Positions 24,102 to 32,396 of a stretch of 64,000 bases of DNA are shown one piece after another. The translations under genes were made by a program, and so were the position numbers. The notes below the pieces were generated by a model. The model was not told the DNA's origin and did no database searches. It was given only the letters and a program-made list of their open reading frames with translations. Source of the DNA: KBS50 sp042666615 (GTDB lineage: Bacteria; Actinomycetota; Actinomycetes; Mycobacteriales; Micromonosporaceae); assembly GCF_042666615.1 (NCBI RefSeq), contig NZ_JBHTDD010000001.1:310001-374000 (forward strand). The letters run 5' to 3'. The stretch's first letter is position 1; each line of letters opens with the position of its first letter.

Positions 24102-25289
24102 ATGCCGCAACCGCTCGACACCGCCCTGGCGGAGGTCCGGTCCCTGCTGCTCGGCCCGGACCTCACCCGGGCGGTGGCCGCCGGTCGCCGCCGGGGCCGG
24201 GCCCCATCGGTGATACGGGCTGAGCTGCGTCCCGTGCTGCTGAAGTCGGGGACCCGGCTACAGATCGCCACATTCGACGGCGCTCGGCCGCACACCCGCA
24301 ATGTCGCCGCCGGGGCGGAGGCCGACGCCGCGGTCGACGAGTTGCTCGCCGAGCCGTTCGGCAACTGGCACGTGGAAACCACCGCCACGACCCTCCAGGT
24401 ACGGATCACCAAGAAGGGTGAGGCGCAGGTCCACCGCGCCGCCGCCGACCGGGGGGACGTCACGCCGGCCGGCCACGACCGGACCAAGGACTACCTGCTC
24501 GATCCCGGCGATCCCCTCTTCACCGTGCTCGGCGGCAACGCCGCCAAGCGACGCCAGGTGGACGCCTTCCTGCGCGCCCTGGCCGCCACCCTGCCCGACG
24601 ACCTGACCGGGCGATTGCGGGTTGTGGACCTGGGTTGTGGCAACGCCTACCTGACGTTCGCGGCGCACCGCTACCTCGCCGGGCGGGGATTGGACGTGCA
24701 CCTGATCGGTGTCGATGTGCGGGACGACCAGCGACGGCGTAACACGGAACTGGCCGAACGGCTCGGGTGCGCGGACCGGGTGAGTTTCGTGGCGGGCACC
24801 ATACTGGACGCCGAGGTGAAACCGCCCCCGGATCTGGTGCTGGCCCTGCACGCCTGCGACACCGCCACCGATGAGGCACTGGCCCGCGCGGTGCGTGGGA
24901 ACGCCCGATGGGTGCTCGCCGCCCCCTGCTGCCATCACGACATCGCGGCACAGTTGCGGCGACAACCCACACCGGACGCGTACGACCTGGTCACCCGGCA
25001 CGCGATCCTGCGGGAGCGGTTCGCCGACGTGCTCACCGACGCTCTCCGCGCGGCACTGCTGCGGTCGCACGGCTACCGGGTCGACGTGGTCGAGTTCGTC
25101 GACTCCCAACACACCCCGCGTAACCTGCTGATCCGGGCCCGGATGGCCGACCCGGCCGGGACTCCGCGACGCGAACGGCTCGGCGACCCCACCGAGCAGG
25201 GGCGGCACCACGACGACTACCGACGGCTCGTCGAGCAGTGGCGGGTCACGCCCCGCCTGGAGACGCTCATCGGCAGGCCCACCGGCTGA
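24102..25289 (+). CDS. Class I SAM-dependent methyltransferase, METTL25-like
   Basis: 395 residues. An N-terminal domain of about 150 residues (QVRITKKGEAQVHRA) is followed by a Rossmann methyltransferase domain with motif I VVDLGCGNAYLTFAAHRYL. LALHACDTATDEAL and AAPCCHHDIAAQL follow; the HACD and PCCHH signature is shared with the METTL25/RRNAD1 group, whose members modify RNA or protein. The target is not known here. It begins three bases after the helicase stop codon, so the two are translationally linked, hinting at an RNA-related role. Confidence 0.82.
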   Translation: MPQPLDTALAEVRSLLLGPDLTRAVAAGRRRGRAPSVIRAELRPVLLKSGTRLQIATFDGARPHTRNVAAGAEADAAVDELLAEPFGNWHVETTATTLQVRITKKGEAQVHRAAADRGDVTPAGHDRTKDYLLDPGDPLFTVLGGNAAKRRQVDAFLRALAATLPDDLTGRLRVVDLGCGNAYLTFAAHRYLAGRGLDVHLIGVDVRDDQRRRNTELAERLGCADRVSFVAGTILDAEVKPPPDLVLALHACDTATDEALARAVRGNARWVLAAPCCHHDIAAQLRRQPTPDAYDLVTRHAILRERFADVLTDALRAALLRSHGYRVDVVEFVDSQHTPRNLLIRARMADPAGTPRRERLGDPTEQGRHHDDYRRLVEQWRVTPRLETLIGRPTG

Positions 25290-25391
25290 TCAGTTGATCA
25301 GCATGCCGTCACTCATTGCTCGGCAGCAGCGCTATGGCCAGCGGATACGTCAACCATCGACAGGGTCGCCTGAGTATTCGGGCAGTCCTCA

Positions 25392-25405
25392 GTGAGTAGA
25401 CTCAC
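25392..25405. promoter_or_regulatory. Candidate operator palindrome upstream of the XRE gene
   Basis: GTGAGT-AG-ACTCAC is a perfect 6-bp inverted repeat in an AT-richer stretch about 95 bases before the start of the helix-turn-helix gene. A related half-site GTTACTC follows near 25431. It may be the regulator's own site. Confidence 0.4.
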
Positions 25406-25499
25406 CACCGACCATGCGTCCGATTGGTAAGTTACTCTCCGCCGTTCCGGCACTAGTCTTTCGACACAACGCGGTCCAATCGGGGAGGACTGGTCGGGA

Positions 25500-25985
25500 A
25501 TGGGCGCCGGATCGGACACGCCACAGGAGGCGTTCGCCCGCTTCGTGCGCCGGGCGATCGACGAGGCCCGGCAGCGGCGGGGCTGGACCACCGCCGAACT
25601 CGCCGGCCACACCGGACTCGGCCGCTCCACCCTGTTCCGGTGGATGGCCGGCGACTGGCAGGACTACCCGGAGTTGGCCAAGGTCCGCAGCTTCTGCGCC
25701 GCGCTGGACCTGCCGGTGGGTGCGGCATTCCGGGCGCTCGGCCTGCCCGGGTCGGCCACCGCCGCTCGCTCCGCCGCCGGACGCTCCGCCGCCCGGGAGG
25801 TCGCGGCGAGTCGGTCCCGGAGCACCGGCTCCACGAGTCGCGACCGGGCGGCGACCCGGGTGGACGACGACATCCGGGCCATCCTCGACCGGCTCGCCGA
25901 CCCTCGGGTCAGCTCTGCCGAAAAGAAGGACATCCGCGACACGCTGCACCACCTGGCCCGCCGTCCGCTCCGCTGGGCGGGGTGA
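25500..25985 (+). CDS. XRE-type helix-turn-helix transcriptional regulator
   Basis: 161 residues. The helix-turn-helix lies at about residues 28-52 (WTTAELAGHTGLGRSTLFRWM), with the recognition helix SRSTLFRW-like. A Ser/Arg/Ala-rich linker (about 85-120) leads to a helical C-terminus (DDDIRAILDRLADP...EKKDIRDTLHHL). GGGGAGGAC lies about ten bases before the ATG at 25500. Proteins of this size are common single-gene regulators in Micromonosporaceae. No partner toxin gene is adjacent; the next gene runs convergently 10 bases away. Confidence 0.78.
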   Translation: MGAGSDTPQEAFARFVRRAIDEARQRRGWTTAELAGHTGLGRSTLFRWMAGDWQDYPELAKVRSFCAALDLPVGAAFRALGLPGSATAARSAAGRSAAREVAASRSRSTGSTSRDRAATRVDDDIRAILDRLADPRVSSAEKKDIRDTLHHLARRPLRWAG

Positions 25986-25995
25986 CCGGTGAAGA

Positions 25996-26976
25996 TCAGG
26001 ACACGTCCAGCGTGAATGCCGCCGTCCGGACCACCCCGGCCACCTGAAAGTCAAGGAACATCCGGTACCGACCGGGGCTGGGCACCGCGAGCCAGAACTT
26101 CACAGCGCCGCTGACGAGCTGCGGCTCCGGATGCACGTGCAGGTAGGCCAGGTCGCCGTCCCGCAGCGCCACCAGATGCCCGTACGCCCCGAGGTAGGGC
26201 TCCAGGTCGGTGACCGGCGCGCCCTGGCCGGACACCCGGAACAGCAGCGGCTGGGCCGCCCCGACCCGTGGCGTGCCCTGGTAGGCCACCGTGAACTCGG
26301 CGCTGGTCGCCTCCCGCGCGGCGGCGGGCAACGGTCGGGGCGCGTACCGCCCCGCCACCACGAGATCCACCCCGAGCGTCGCGGCGACCTGCCGGCCAGT
26401 CGCGTCGATCGCCGTGAAGTCCGCGTACGCCCGCCAGACCCCGGGCTCGGGCAGGGTGAGCGGGATGTGCCAGTTGCCATCGGCCGCCATCGTCGGATGC
26501 AGGTGCTGATATCCCGACAGGTCCCGGCGGACCACGACGAGGTGCATGGGCTTGTCGTGCACCATCGCGAAGCGGGTGACCGGAGCGCCGTCCGCGCCCC
26601 TGATGACGTACCGCAGGTCGTGCGACCCACCCGCCGGGAAGGACGTCGTGGCCGGCACCATCGTGAAACCGCCACCGCTCAACGACAGACCACCAACCGC
26701 TGCCGGCGCTGCGCTCCCCGGTCCCGAGCCGCCATGGTCGTGCGGGCCGGTGCCCGGCAGGTGGGTGTGGTCTGCCACGGTCGCACCCCCCATGGCGCCG
26801 GCCGCGCCGCCGGTGTCCATCCGGCCCAACCCGAAGCCGGTGAGCAGCGCCAGGACCAGTCCCCCGACCAGCAGGCCGAGCCGTAGCCCACCGGAAAGCC
26901 GAGGAATCCCGGCCCCGGCCGGCGGTCCTGCGCCGGCCGGGGGTCGGGTGTCGGTGGTGGTCGACTCGCCGGTCAT
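25996..26976 (-). CDS. Membrane-anchored histidine-rich secreted protein, possible metal-handling
   Basis: 326 residues. A cytoplasmic Pro-rich start precedes one transmembrane helix (about 33-50) and a loop with DHTHLPGTGPHDHGG. Two beta-rich domains follow. The second half carries YQHLHP, MHLVVV, YGHLVAL and YLHVHPE, four His-containing strands of a type seen in FixH/YtkA-like and copper-handling proteins of actinomycetes. The ATG at 26976 has no Shine-Dalgarno; TATTCT sits six bases upstream on the coding strand, so transcription may be leaderless. Copper or other metal binding is inferred only from the histidines. Confidence 0.65.
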   Translation of the reverse strand: MTGESTTTDTRPPAGAGPPAGAGIPRLSGGLRLGLLVGGLVLALLTGFGLGRMDTGGAAGAMGGATVADHTHLPGTGPHDHGGSGPGSAAPAAVGGLSLSGGGFTMVPATTSFPAGGSHDLRYVIRGADGAPVTRFAMVHDKPMHLVVVRRDLSGYQHLHPTMAADGNWHIPLTLPEPGVWRAYADFTAIDATGRQVAATLGVDLVVAGRYAPRPLPAAAREATSAEFTVAYQGTPRVGAAQPLLFRVSGQGAPVTDLEPYLGAYGHLVALRDGDLAYLHVHPEPQLVSGAVKFWLAVPSPGRYRMFLDFQVAGVVRTAAFTLDVS

Positions 26977-27088
26977 GAGCGCAGAATACGTCGGCCGGCT
27001 GGATCTGGACCGACGCGCCCGATCCGATCGAGAGTCGCGCCACCCGCGGGAACCGTCGCCTTCATAGGCGCCAGTCGTTGAACTCCAC

Positions 27089-28099
27089 GTGCCGACAACC
27101 ACGTCGTCGCGACGGTTGGCCGCGCTCGTTAGCGGACTCACCGTCGCGCTCGGGCTGCCGCCGACCGCCGTCGTAGCGGCGCCGGACCCGGCCGATGTCG
27201 AGGTCCGGATCACCGCCGCCGCAGAGCGGCTTGAGATCGTCATCGAGGATTACAACGACCTCAGGGAACGATTACGCGACACGCAGGAGCGGATCGCCGG
27301 GCTCGGCGTCGAATTGACGACGCTGGAACGGGACCTCGCCGCCCATCGAGACCGGGTGGGTGACATCGCCGCCTCGGTGTACCGCACGGGCCGGGCCGAC
27401 ACCCTGGCCGTGCTGGCCGTGCTCGACGGAAACACCGTCGACCTCGTCGATTCGCTGATGACCATCCAGAAACTGGGCCACGAGCAGCGCGGTGGCCTGC
27501 TCCGGCTGACCGCGGCGCGGGACCGGCTGGCGGTGGCGAGCCGCGAGGCACGGGCACTGGCGACCGAACAGCGAGCGGCGGAACAGCGACTCGGCGCCCG
27601 CAAGCGGCAGATCGAGCGGGAGATCGCCGAACTGGAGGCGATGCGCCGGACGTCACGCGCGGGCCGGACCGACGAATCCCCGGGCCGGGCGGCTGGCGCG
27701 GACCGGACGACCGCACCGCCGAACGGACACCGACCGTTCCCGGCGAAGGCCGGCCCCGCGGCCACTGCGGTCCGCTTCGCGCACGCACAACTCGGCAAGC
27801 CGTACCGGTGGGGAGGCAGTGGGCCGGACGGGTTCGACTGCTCCGGGCTGACCTCGGCGGCCTGGGCGGCGGCCGGCGTCCGACTGCCACACAACGCCGC
27901 CCGCCAGTGGCGCGCCGTGTCCCGGGTCAGCCGAACTCAGCTGCGCCCCGGTGATCTGGTGTTCTACTACGCCGACATCCACCACGTCGGGTTGTACGTG
28001 GGCTCCGGCAAGGTGATCCACGCCCCCCGCACCGGTGAGCGGATCCGCATCGACGCGGTCGATTACCAGCCGGTACACGGATACGGCCGACCGGGCTGA
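27089..28099 (+). CDS. NlpC/P60 (C40) peptidoglycan endopeptidase
   Basis: 336 residues. A signal peptide (about 1-31, ending VVAAPD) precedes a long coiled coil (about 35-190, ERLEIVIEDYNDLRERL onward) and a flexible linker. The C40 domain is at about 228-336. Catalytic Cys lies in GFDCSGLTSAAW and the catalytic His in IHHVGLYVG, with a polar third residue in VIHAP. It resembles RipA/RipB hydrolases that cut the D-Glu-mDAP bond during cell separation. The coiled coil probably holds it inactive or recruits it to FtsEX-like partners. The GTG start has weak ribosome-site support. Confidence 0.9.
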   Translation: MPTTTSSRRLAALVSGLTVALGLPPTAVVAAPDPADVEVRITAAAERLEIVIEDYNDLRERLRDTQERIAGLGVELTTLERDLAAHRDRVGDIAASVYRTGRADTLAVLAVLDGNTVDLVDSLMTIQKLGHEQRGGLLRLTAARDRLAVASREARALATEQRAAEQRLGARKRQIEREIAELEAMRRTSRAGRTDESPGRAAGADRTTAPPNGHRPFPAKAGPAATAVRFAHAQLGKPYRWGGSGPDGFDCSGLTSAAWAAAGVRLPHNAARQWRAVSRVSRTQLRPGDLVFYYADIHHVGLYVGSGKVIHAPRTGERIRIDAVDYQPVHGYGRPG

Positions 28100-28100
28100 C

Positions 28101-28130
28101 CCCACGTCGGTGAGATGCAACAAGCGTGGG
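28101..28130. terminator. Weak hairpin between convergent NlpC and RecQ genes
   Basis: CCCACG (28101-28106) and CGTGGG (28125-28130) can pair over an 18-base loop directly after the NlpC/P60 stop codon. The stem is short, so this is tentative. Confidence 0.3.
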
Positions 28131-28161
28131 TGCGGTGAATCCAGCACTGCGTCGGGGGAGG

Positions 28162-30351
28162 TCAGCTTGCCACCGCGAGGGCGAGCGGCAGCACCTCCGG
28201 TGCGCCCGACTGCCGCAGCAGCCGGCTCACAAGCGTCATCGTCCAGCCCGAATCGACCAGATCGTCGACGAGCAGCACCGGACCGGTCAGCCCCGGCAAC
28301 GTCGCCGCCAACTCCGCCGGCACCTCGAAGGCACCGTACAGCGCGCGTACCCGCTGGGCGCTGTTGCCCCGGGCACCGCCGGAGGCCGCATCCACCGGGC
28401 GGACCGCGCCGAGCAGTGGCAGCCGGCCCACCGACGCGATCCGTTCGGCGAGCCCACGCACCAGCCGCGGCCGCCGCCGGGAGTCGATCGCGATCACGCC
28501 AACCGGCCGCGTCGGCCACGGATCGTCGCCGTGCGCCCACGCCTTGAGCACCTCGACCACCGCGGTCGCCACGTCGTCGGGAAGCGCGGCGTCCGGAGCC
28601 TCGGGGCCGAGCAGCCCTCGCAGCCGGCCGCCCCAGCCAAGGTCGGACAGGCGTCCCACGGCGCGCCCGGACAACGCCTGCTCCGCGGGCGAGATCTTGC
28701 CCTTCACCGGTACGCCGACCGCCTCCAGCCCGGTCGGCCACATCTTCTTCGGCGGGATCCCCACCCCCGGGCGGCCCAGGAAGGTCTGTGCGGCACCGCG
28801 CGCCGCGGCCGACACCTCGACATCGAAACGTGGGCCGGCGCAGCGGTCACACCGACCGCAGTCGGCGGCCTCGGGATCGTCCAGACAGCTCCGGAGGAAC
28901 CGCATCCGGCAGCTGGTGGTCCGCGCGTACTCGCGCATGGCCCGCTGCTCGGCGGTGCGCGCCTCGGCGACTCGCCGCAACCGGGCCGCGTCGTAGACCC
29001 ACGGCTCACCGGTGGCGATCCAGCCACCGCGCACCCGCCGGACGGCGCCGTCCACGTCGAGCACCTTGAGCATCAACTCCAGCCGGGCCCGACGCATGTC
29101 GACGACGGGCTCCAACGCCGGGGTGGACAACGGGCGGTCCGGACGCAACGCGTCGAGCACACCACGCACCTGCTCCTCCGGCGGGAACGCGAGCGAGGCG
29201 AAGTAGCGCCAGATGGCCGCGTCCTCCGCACCGGGCAGCAGCAACACCTCAGCGTGTTCCACCGCCCGGCCGGCCCGACCGACCTGCTGGTAGTACGCGA
29301 TAGGGGACGGCGGGGCGCCGAGGTGCACGACGAACCCCAGGTCCGGCTTGTCGAAGCCCATGCCCAGCGCGCTGGTGGCGACCAGTGCCTTGATCTTGTT
29401 GTCGAGGAGGTCCTGCTCGGCCGCCCGGCGGTCGGCGTCATCGGCCTGGCCCGTGTACACGGCGACCGGATAACCCCGGGAACGGAGGAACTCGGCCGTC
29501 TCGCCAGCGGCCGCCACGGTCAGCGTGTAGATGATGCCGGAACCGGGCAGCCGGTCCAGGTGGTCGGCCAGCCAACCCAACCGGTGCGCCGGGCTCGGCA
29601 GGTCGAGCACGGCGAGCCGCAGCGACTCCCGGTCCAGCGGACCGCGCAGCACCAGGGCGTCGGCGCCGAGCTGACCGCCCGCGTCGGTGCTGAGCTGCTC
29701 GGCCACGTCGGCCGTCACCCGGGCGTTGGCGGTCGCCGTGGTGGCCAGCACCGGCGTGCCGGCCGGCAGGTTCGCCAGGAACGTACGTAACCGGCGGTAG
29801 TCGGGACGGAAGTCGTGCCCCCAGTCGGAGACGCAGTGCGCCTCGTCCACCACCAGCAGGCCGGTGGTGGCGGCCAGCCGGGGCAGCACCGAGTCGCGGA
29901 AGTCCGGATTGTTCAGCCGCTCAGGGCTGATCAACAGGACGTCCACGGCGCCGGCGTGGATCTCGTCGGTGATCTCGTCCCACTCGTCCAGGTTGGCGGA
30001 GTTGATCGTGCGGGCCCGGATGCCGGCCCGCCCGGCCGCCTCGACCTGGTTGCGCATCAACGCCAGCAGCGGCGACACAATCACGGTCGGACCGGCCCGG
30101 CCCTCGCCGCGTTCCGGTTGACCGTCGGTGGCCGCCGGGAGCGCGCCCCCGGCGCGGAGCAACGCGGTGGCAACGAAGTAGACCGCGGACTTGCCCCAGC
30201 CGGTGCGCTGCACGCAGAGCACCCGCCGGCGGTCCACCACCAACGCCTCGATGGCCCGCCACTGGTCGTCACGCAGCCGGGCGTGCTCACCGGCCAGCCG
30301 GCGCAGGACCGCCTCAGCCCGCTCCCGTACCGCCTCCCGGTCCTGGCTCAT
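28162..30351 (-). CDS. recQ: RecQ-family DNA helicase with C-terminal phosphoribosyltransferase-like domain
   Basis: 729 residues. The superfamily 2 helicase core has motif I QRTGWGKSAVYF (about 48-59, a Trp variant of the P-loop), motif II DEAHC (169-173), TTATAN and a motif VI region QQVGRAGRA. A zinc module is seen as CRMRFLRSCLDD...CGRCDRC. The end, about residues 570-729, contains VLLVDDLVDSGWTMT (near 700), the PRPP-binding signature of phosphoribosyltransferases, so the protein is a helicase-PRTase fusion. It unwinds DNA in recombination and repair; the role of the PRTase part is unknown. It lies downstream of the SARP gene on the same strand. Confidence 0.88.
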   Translation of the reverse strand: MSQDREAVRERAEAVLRRLAGEHARLRDDQWRAIEALVVDRRRVLCVQRTGWGKSAVYFVATALLRAGGALPAATDGQPERGEGRAGPTVIVSPLLALMRNQVEAAGRAGIRARTINSANLDEWDEITDEIHAGAVDVLLISPERLNNPDFRDSVLPRLAATTGLLVVDEAHCVSDWGHDFRPDYRRLRTFLANLPAGTPVLATTATANARVTADVAEQLSTDAGGQLGADALVLRGPLDRESLRLAVLDLPSPAHRLGWLADHLDRLPGSGIIYTLTVAAAGETAEFLRSRGYPVAVYTGQADDADRRAAEQDLLDNKIKALVATSALGMGFDKPDLGFVVHLGAPPSPIAYYQQVGRAGRAVEHAEVLLLPGAEDAAIWRYFASLAFPPEEQVRGVLDALRPDRPLSTPALEPVVDMRRARLELMLKVLDVDGAVRRVRGGWIATGEPWVYDAARLRRVAEARTAEQRAMREYARTTSCRMRFLRSCLDDPEAADCGRCDRCAGPRFDVEVSAAARGAAQTFLGRPGVGIPPKKMWPTGLEAVGVPVKGKISPAEQALSGRAVGRLSDLGWGGRLRGLLGPEAPDAALPDDVATAVVEVLKAWAHGDDPWPTRPVGVIAIDSRRRPRLVRGLAERIASVGRLPLLGAVRPVDAASGGARGNSAQRVRALYGAFEVPAELAATLPGLTGPVLLVDDLVDSGWTMTLVSRLLRQSGAPEVLPLALAVAS

Positions 30352-30467
30352 CTGGCCTTTCTACCAGGAACACCCGACACACACGGTCGGCGCCTGACCG
30401 GGTCGGGGCGACACCGGTCCATTGGCCACCGGGCAGCCGCCACCCGGACCGGCGGCCCTCGGATGGT

Positions 30468-32204
30468 TCATTCGGGTCCCACCGGGTGGGTCCGGTCAAT
30501 CGGTGGCATCGGTTGCATCGGTTGCATCGGTGGCAGGAACAGCAGGTAGTCACGAAGGTCCTCGGCCTGCTCGGGGAGCAGCAGGCAACGGGCGGCGAGT
30601 TCTTCCATCGAGGCGTACGGACCGCGCAGCCAGCGGTCCATCGAGATCTGCCGGGCCTGCTCGGGGCGCAGGCCCGGCAGCTTCTGGAGCACGTGGTCGG
30701 CGACCGAGTTCACGTCCACGAGCCCGCCGTCGTCGTACAACCGGGGCAGGTCCGGGCGGCCGATGCGAAGCTCCATCCGGCTCGTCGGATGTTGATAGAG
30801 CAGGTGCCGGACGTACGCCCGGCGGGCCCGGCCGGTCTGGTCGGGCCGGCCGCGCGTCGGGGCTGCGTGCCCGCCCGTGACGAGCCGGGAGAAGAACCTC
30901 AACACGAACCGGTTGACCAATACGATATGGAGCGGTCCCACCATCCAAGGGACCATCAGCGGCACGATGAGGACAAGCGTCTCGGTGTCGGTCGGTTCCC
31001 AGTCGACCGGGCTGGACAACGCGTATACGAAGAAGATCCCGGAGAGGACCGCGTACCCGATGGCCAAACCGACCAGCCACCGGCTCCGCCGGGCGATCCC
31101 ATAGCAGAGTAGGACGATCCAGGTCAAGAGGCCCGCGCTACCGGCGGCGGCCAGGGCGCCGAGAACGGTCACGACGTTGGCCACCCAGGCGCGGTCCCGC
31201 AGGCTCCTGGACGGTGCCGGGGCGGATGCCCATGCCGGGAGCTGGGGCGGGTACGTGGCGGGTGGATATCCGGCCGGCGCGACCGGAACCGCAGGCGGCT
31301 CCGCGACCCGGACCGGCGGCTCCACGACCGCGACCGGCGGCTCCACGACCGCGACCGGCGGCTCCGCGACCGGCTCTGGGGGCGGCGGGGCGGCAGACGT
31401 TGCGGCCGTGACGACCGGGGGCGCCAGCGTCGGATCGTCACGCAGTATCCGGGCGTGCAGCTCCCGCAACTCCGCACCGGGCTCCAGCCCGTGCTCCTCG
31501 ACCAGGACGCGCCGGATGTCGCGGAACGCCATCAGGGCCTCGGCCTGCCGCCCGCTTCGATGCAAGGCCAGCATCAACGCGTGCCGGAGCGGTTCGCGTA
31601 CCGGAAATTCCGCGACCCACGGAACCAGCTCCGCCGCCAGATCCTGGTGACGGCCGAGGGCGAGTTCCAGCTCGGCCCGGAGTTCGACGGCGGCGGCTCT
31701 GTTCTCGACCAGGCGGGTGCGGGCGGCGTCGAAGTAGGCGCCGGCAAGCCCGCTCAACGGCTCGCCACGCCACAGTTCCAGCCCGGCCCGCAGCTCGGCT
31801 GACGCCGCCTCCAGGTCGCCACGGACGCGCAGCTCCCGAGCCGTGCGGAGGTGCTGCTCGAACTGGTACGCGTCCACGGCGGCGGGATCGACCCGGAGCA
31901 GATAACCGGCGTCGGTCAGACTGAGCAGTTGCGCCGGCGCTCGCGGTGACCGATCGGGCTCAAGTATCCGGCGCAGACCGGCAACGTACTTCTGCACCAC
32001 ATTGGGCCCGTTGGCCGGCAACTCCTCCTGCCAGACCGCGTCCAGGATGTGCCTGGTCGACACCGGGTGGCCCACCTGGAGCAGGAGCACGGCCAGCACC
32101 GCCCGCTGCTTACCCGGCCCGAGATCGAGTTCGCGCTCGCCGTTGTCGCCGCCGGTCCAGGCACGCTGCGGTCCGAGTAGCTGGAAGCGCACGTCGCCCG
32201 TCAC
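30468..32204 (-). CDS. SARP-type regulator fused to membrane helices and a helix-hairpin-helix-like tail
   Basis: 578 residues. An OmpR-like winged helix (about 1-95, GPGKQRAVLAVLLLQVG) and a BTAD helical domain (about 100-245) are typical of SARP activators. A Pro/Val linker with repeats EPPVAVV (about 275-300) follows. Four hydrophobic helices then lie at about 345-460. The last about 100 residues contain DDGGLVDVNSVADHVLQ and LPGLRPEQARQI, resembling helix-hairpin-helix domains. The GTG at 32204 is preceded by a G-rich site. A membrane-tethered SARP suggests signal-controlled release or direct sensing. It is divergent from a lipoprotein gene. Confidence 0.8.
   Translation of the reverse strand: MTGDVRFQLLGPQRAWTGGDNGERELDLGPGKQRAVLAVLLLQVGHPVSTRHILDAVWQEELPANGPNVVQKYVAGLRRILEPDRSPRAPAQLLSLTDAGYLLRVDPAAVDAYQFEQHLRTARELRVRGDLEAASAELRAGLELWRGEPLSGLAGAYFDAARTRLVENRAAAVELRAELELALGRHQDLAAELVPWVAEFPVREPLRHALMLALHRSGRQAEALMAFRDIRRVLVEEHGLEPGAELRELHARILRDDPTLAPPVVTAATSAAPPPPEPVAEPPVAVVEPPVAVVEPPVRVAEPPAVPVAPAGYPPATYPPQLPAWASAPAPSRSLRDRAWVANVVTVLGALAAAGSAGLLTWIVLLCYGIARRSRWLVGLAIGYAVLSGIFFVYALSSPVDWEPTDTETLVLIVPLMVPWMVGPLHIVLVNRFVLRFFSRLVTGGHAAPTRGRPDQTGRARRAYVRHLLYQHPTSRMELRIGRPDLPRLYDDGGLVDVNSVADHVLQKLPGLRPEQARQISMDRWLRGPYASMEELAARCLLLPEQAEDLRDYLLFLPPMQPMQPMPPIDRTHPVGPE
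31312..31374. repeat. Three tandem 21-bp repeats in the SARP linker
   Basis: Copies start at 31312, 31333 and 31354. The first two are identical and the third differs at a few positions. They encode EPPVAVV/EPPVRVA on the minus strand, a spacer between the regulator and the membrane part. Confidence 0.85.
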
Positions 32205-32220
32205 ACCGACCCCCGGTTGG

Positions 32221-32266
32221 CCGCACGCCGACGACGTGCGGTTTCGCGACGCACGGATGCGTCGCG
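32221..32266. promoter_or_regulatory. Adjacent palindromes in the SARP/lipoprotein divergent region
   Basis: CCGCACG (32221-32227) pairs with CGTGCGG (32235-32241). A second palindrome has 9-bp arms CGCGACGCA and TGCGTCGCG (32245-32253 and 32258-32266) around CGGA. They lie just beyond the SARP start and about 130-175 bases before the lipoprotein start, so they are candidate binding sites controlling either gene. Confidence 0.5.
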
Positions 32267-32396
32267 GTCGGACGGCAGCATATCGGCAGTCGGACCGCAG
32301 TCCCACGGCGGTGATCCGGCAGCCGGTACGGGCAGGCTGTCCACCGACGTCCCGCGACCAACGCGGCCGTTCGTAGTCACACGGAGAGAGAGCACG

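Noticed and set aside
27062..27088. Ribosome binding site for the NlpC/P60 gene
   Set aside because: No GGAGG-like sequence lies at proper distance before the GTG; a leaderless or weakly translated start remains possible but not shown.
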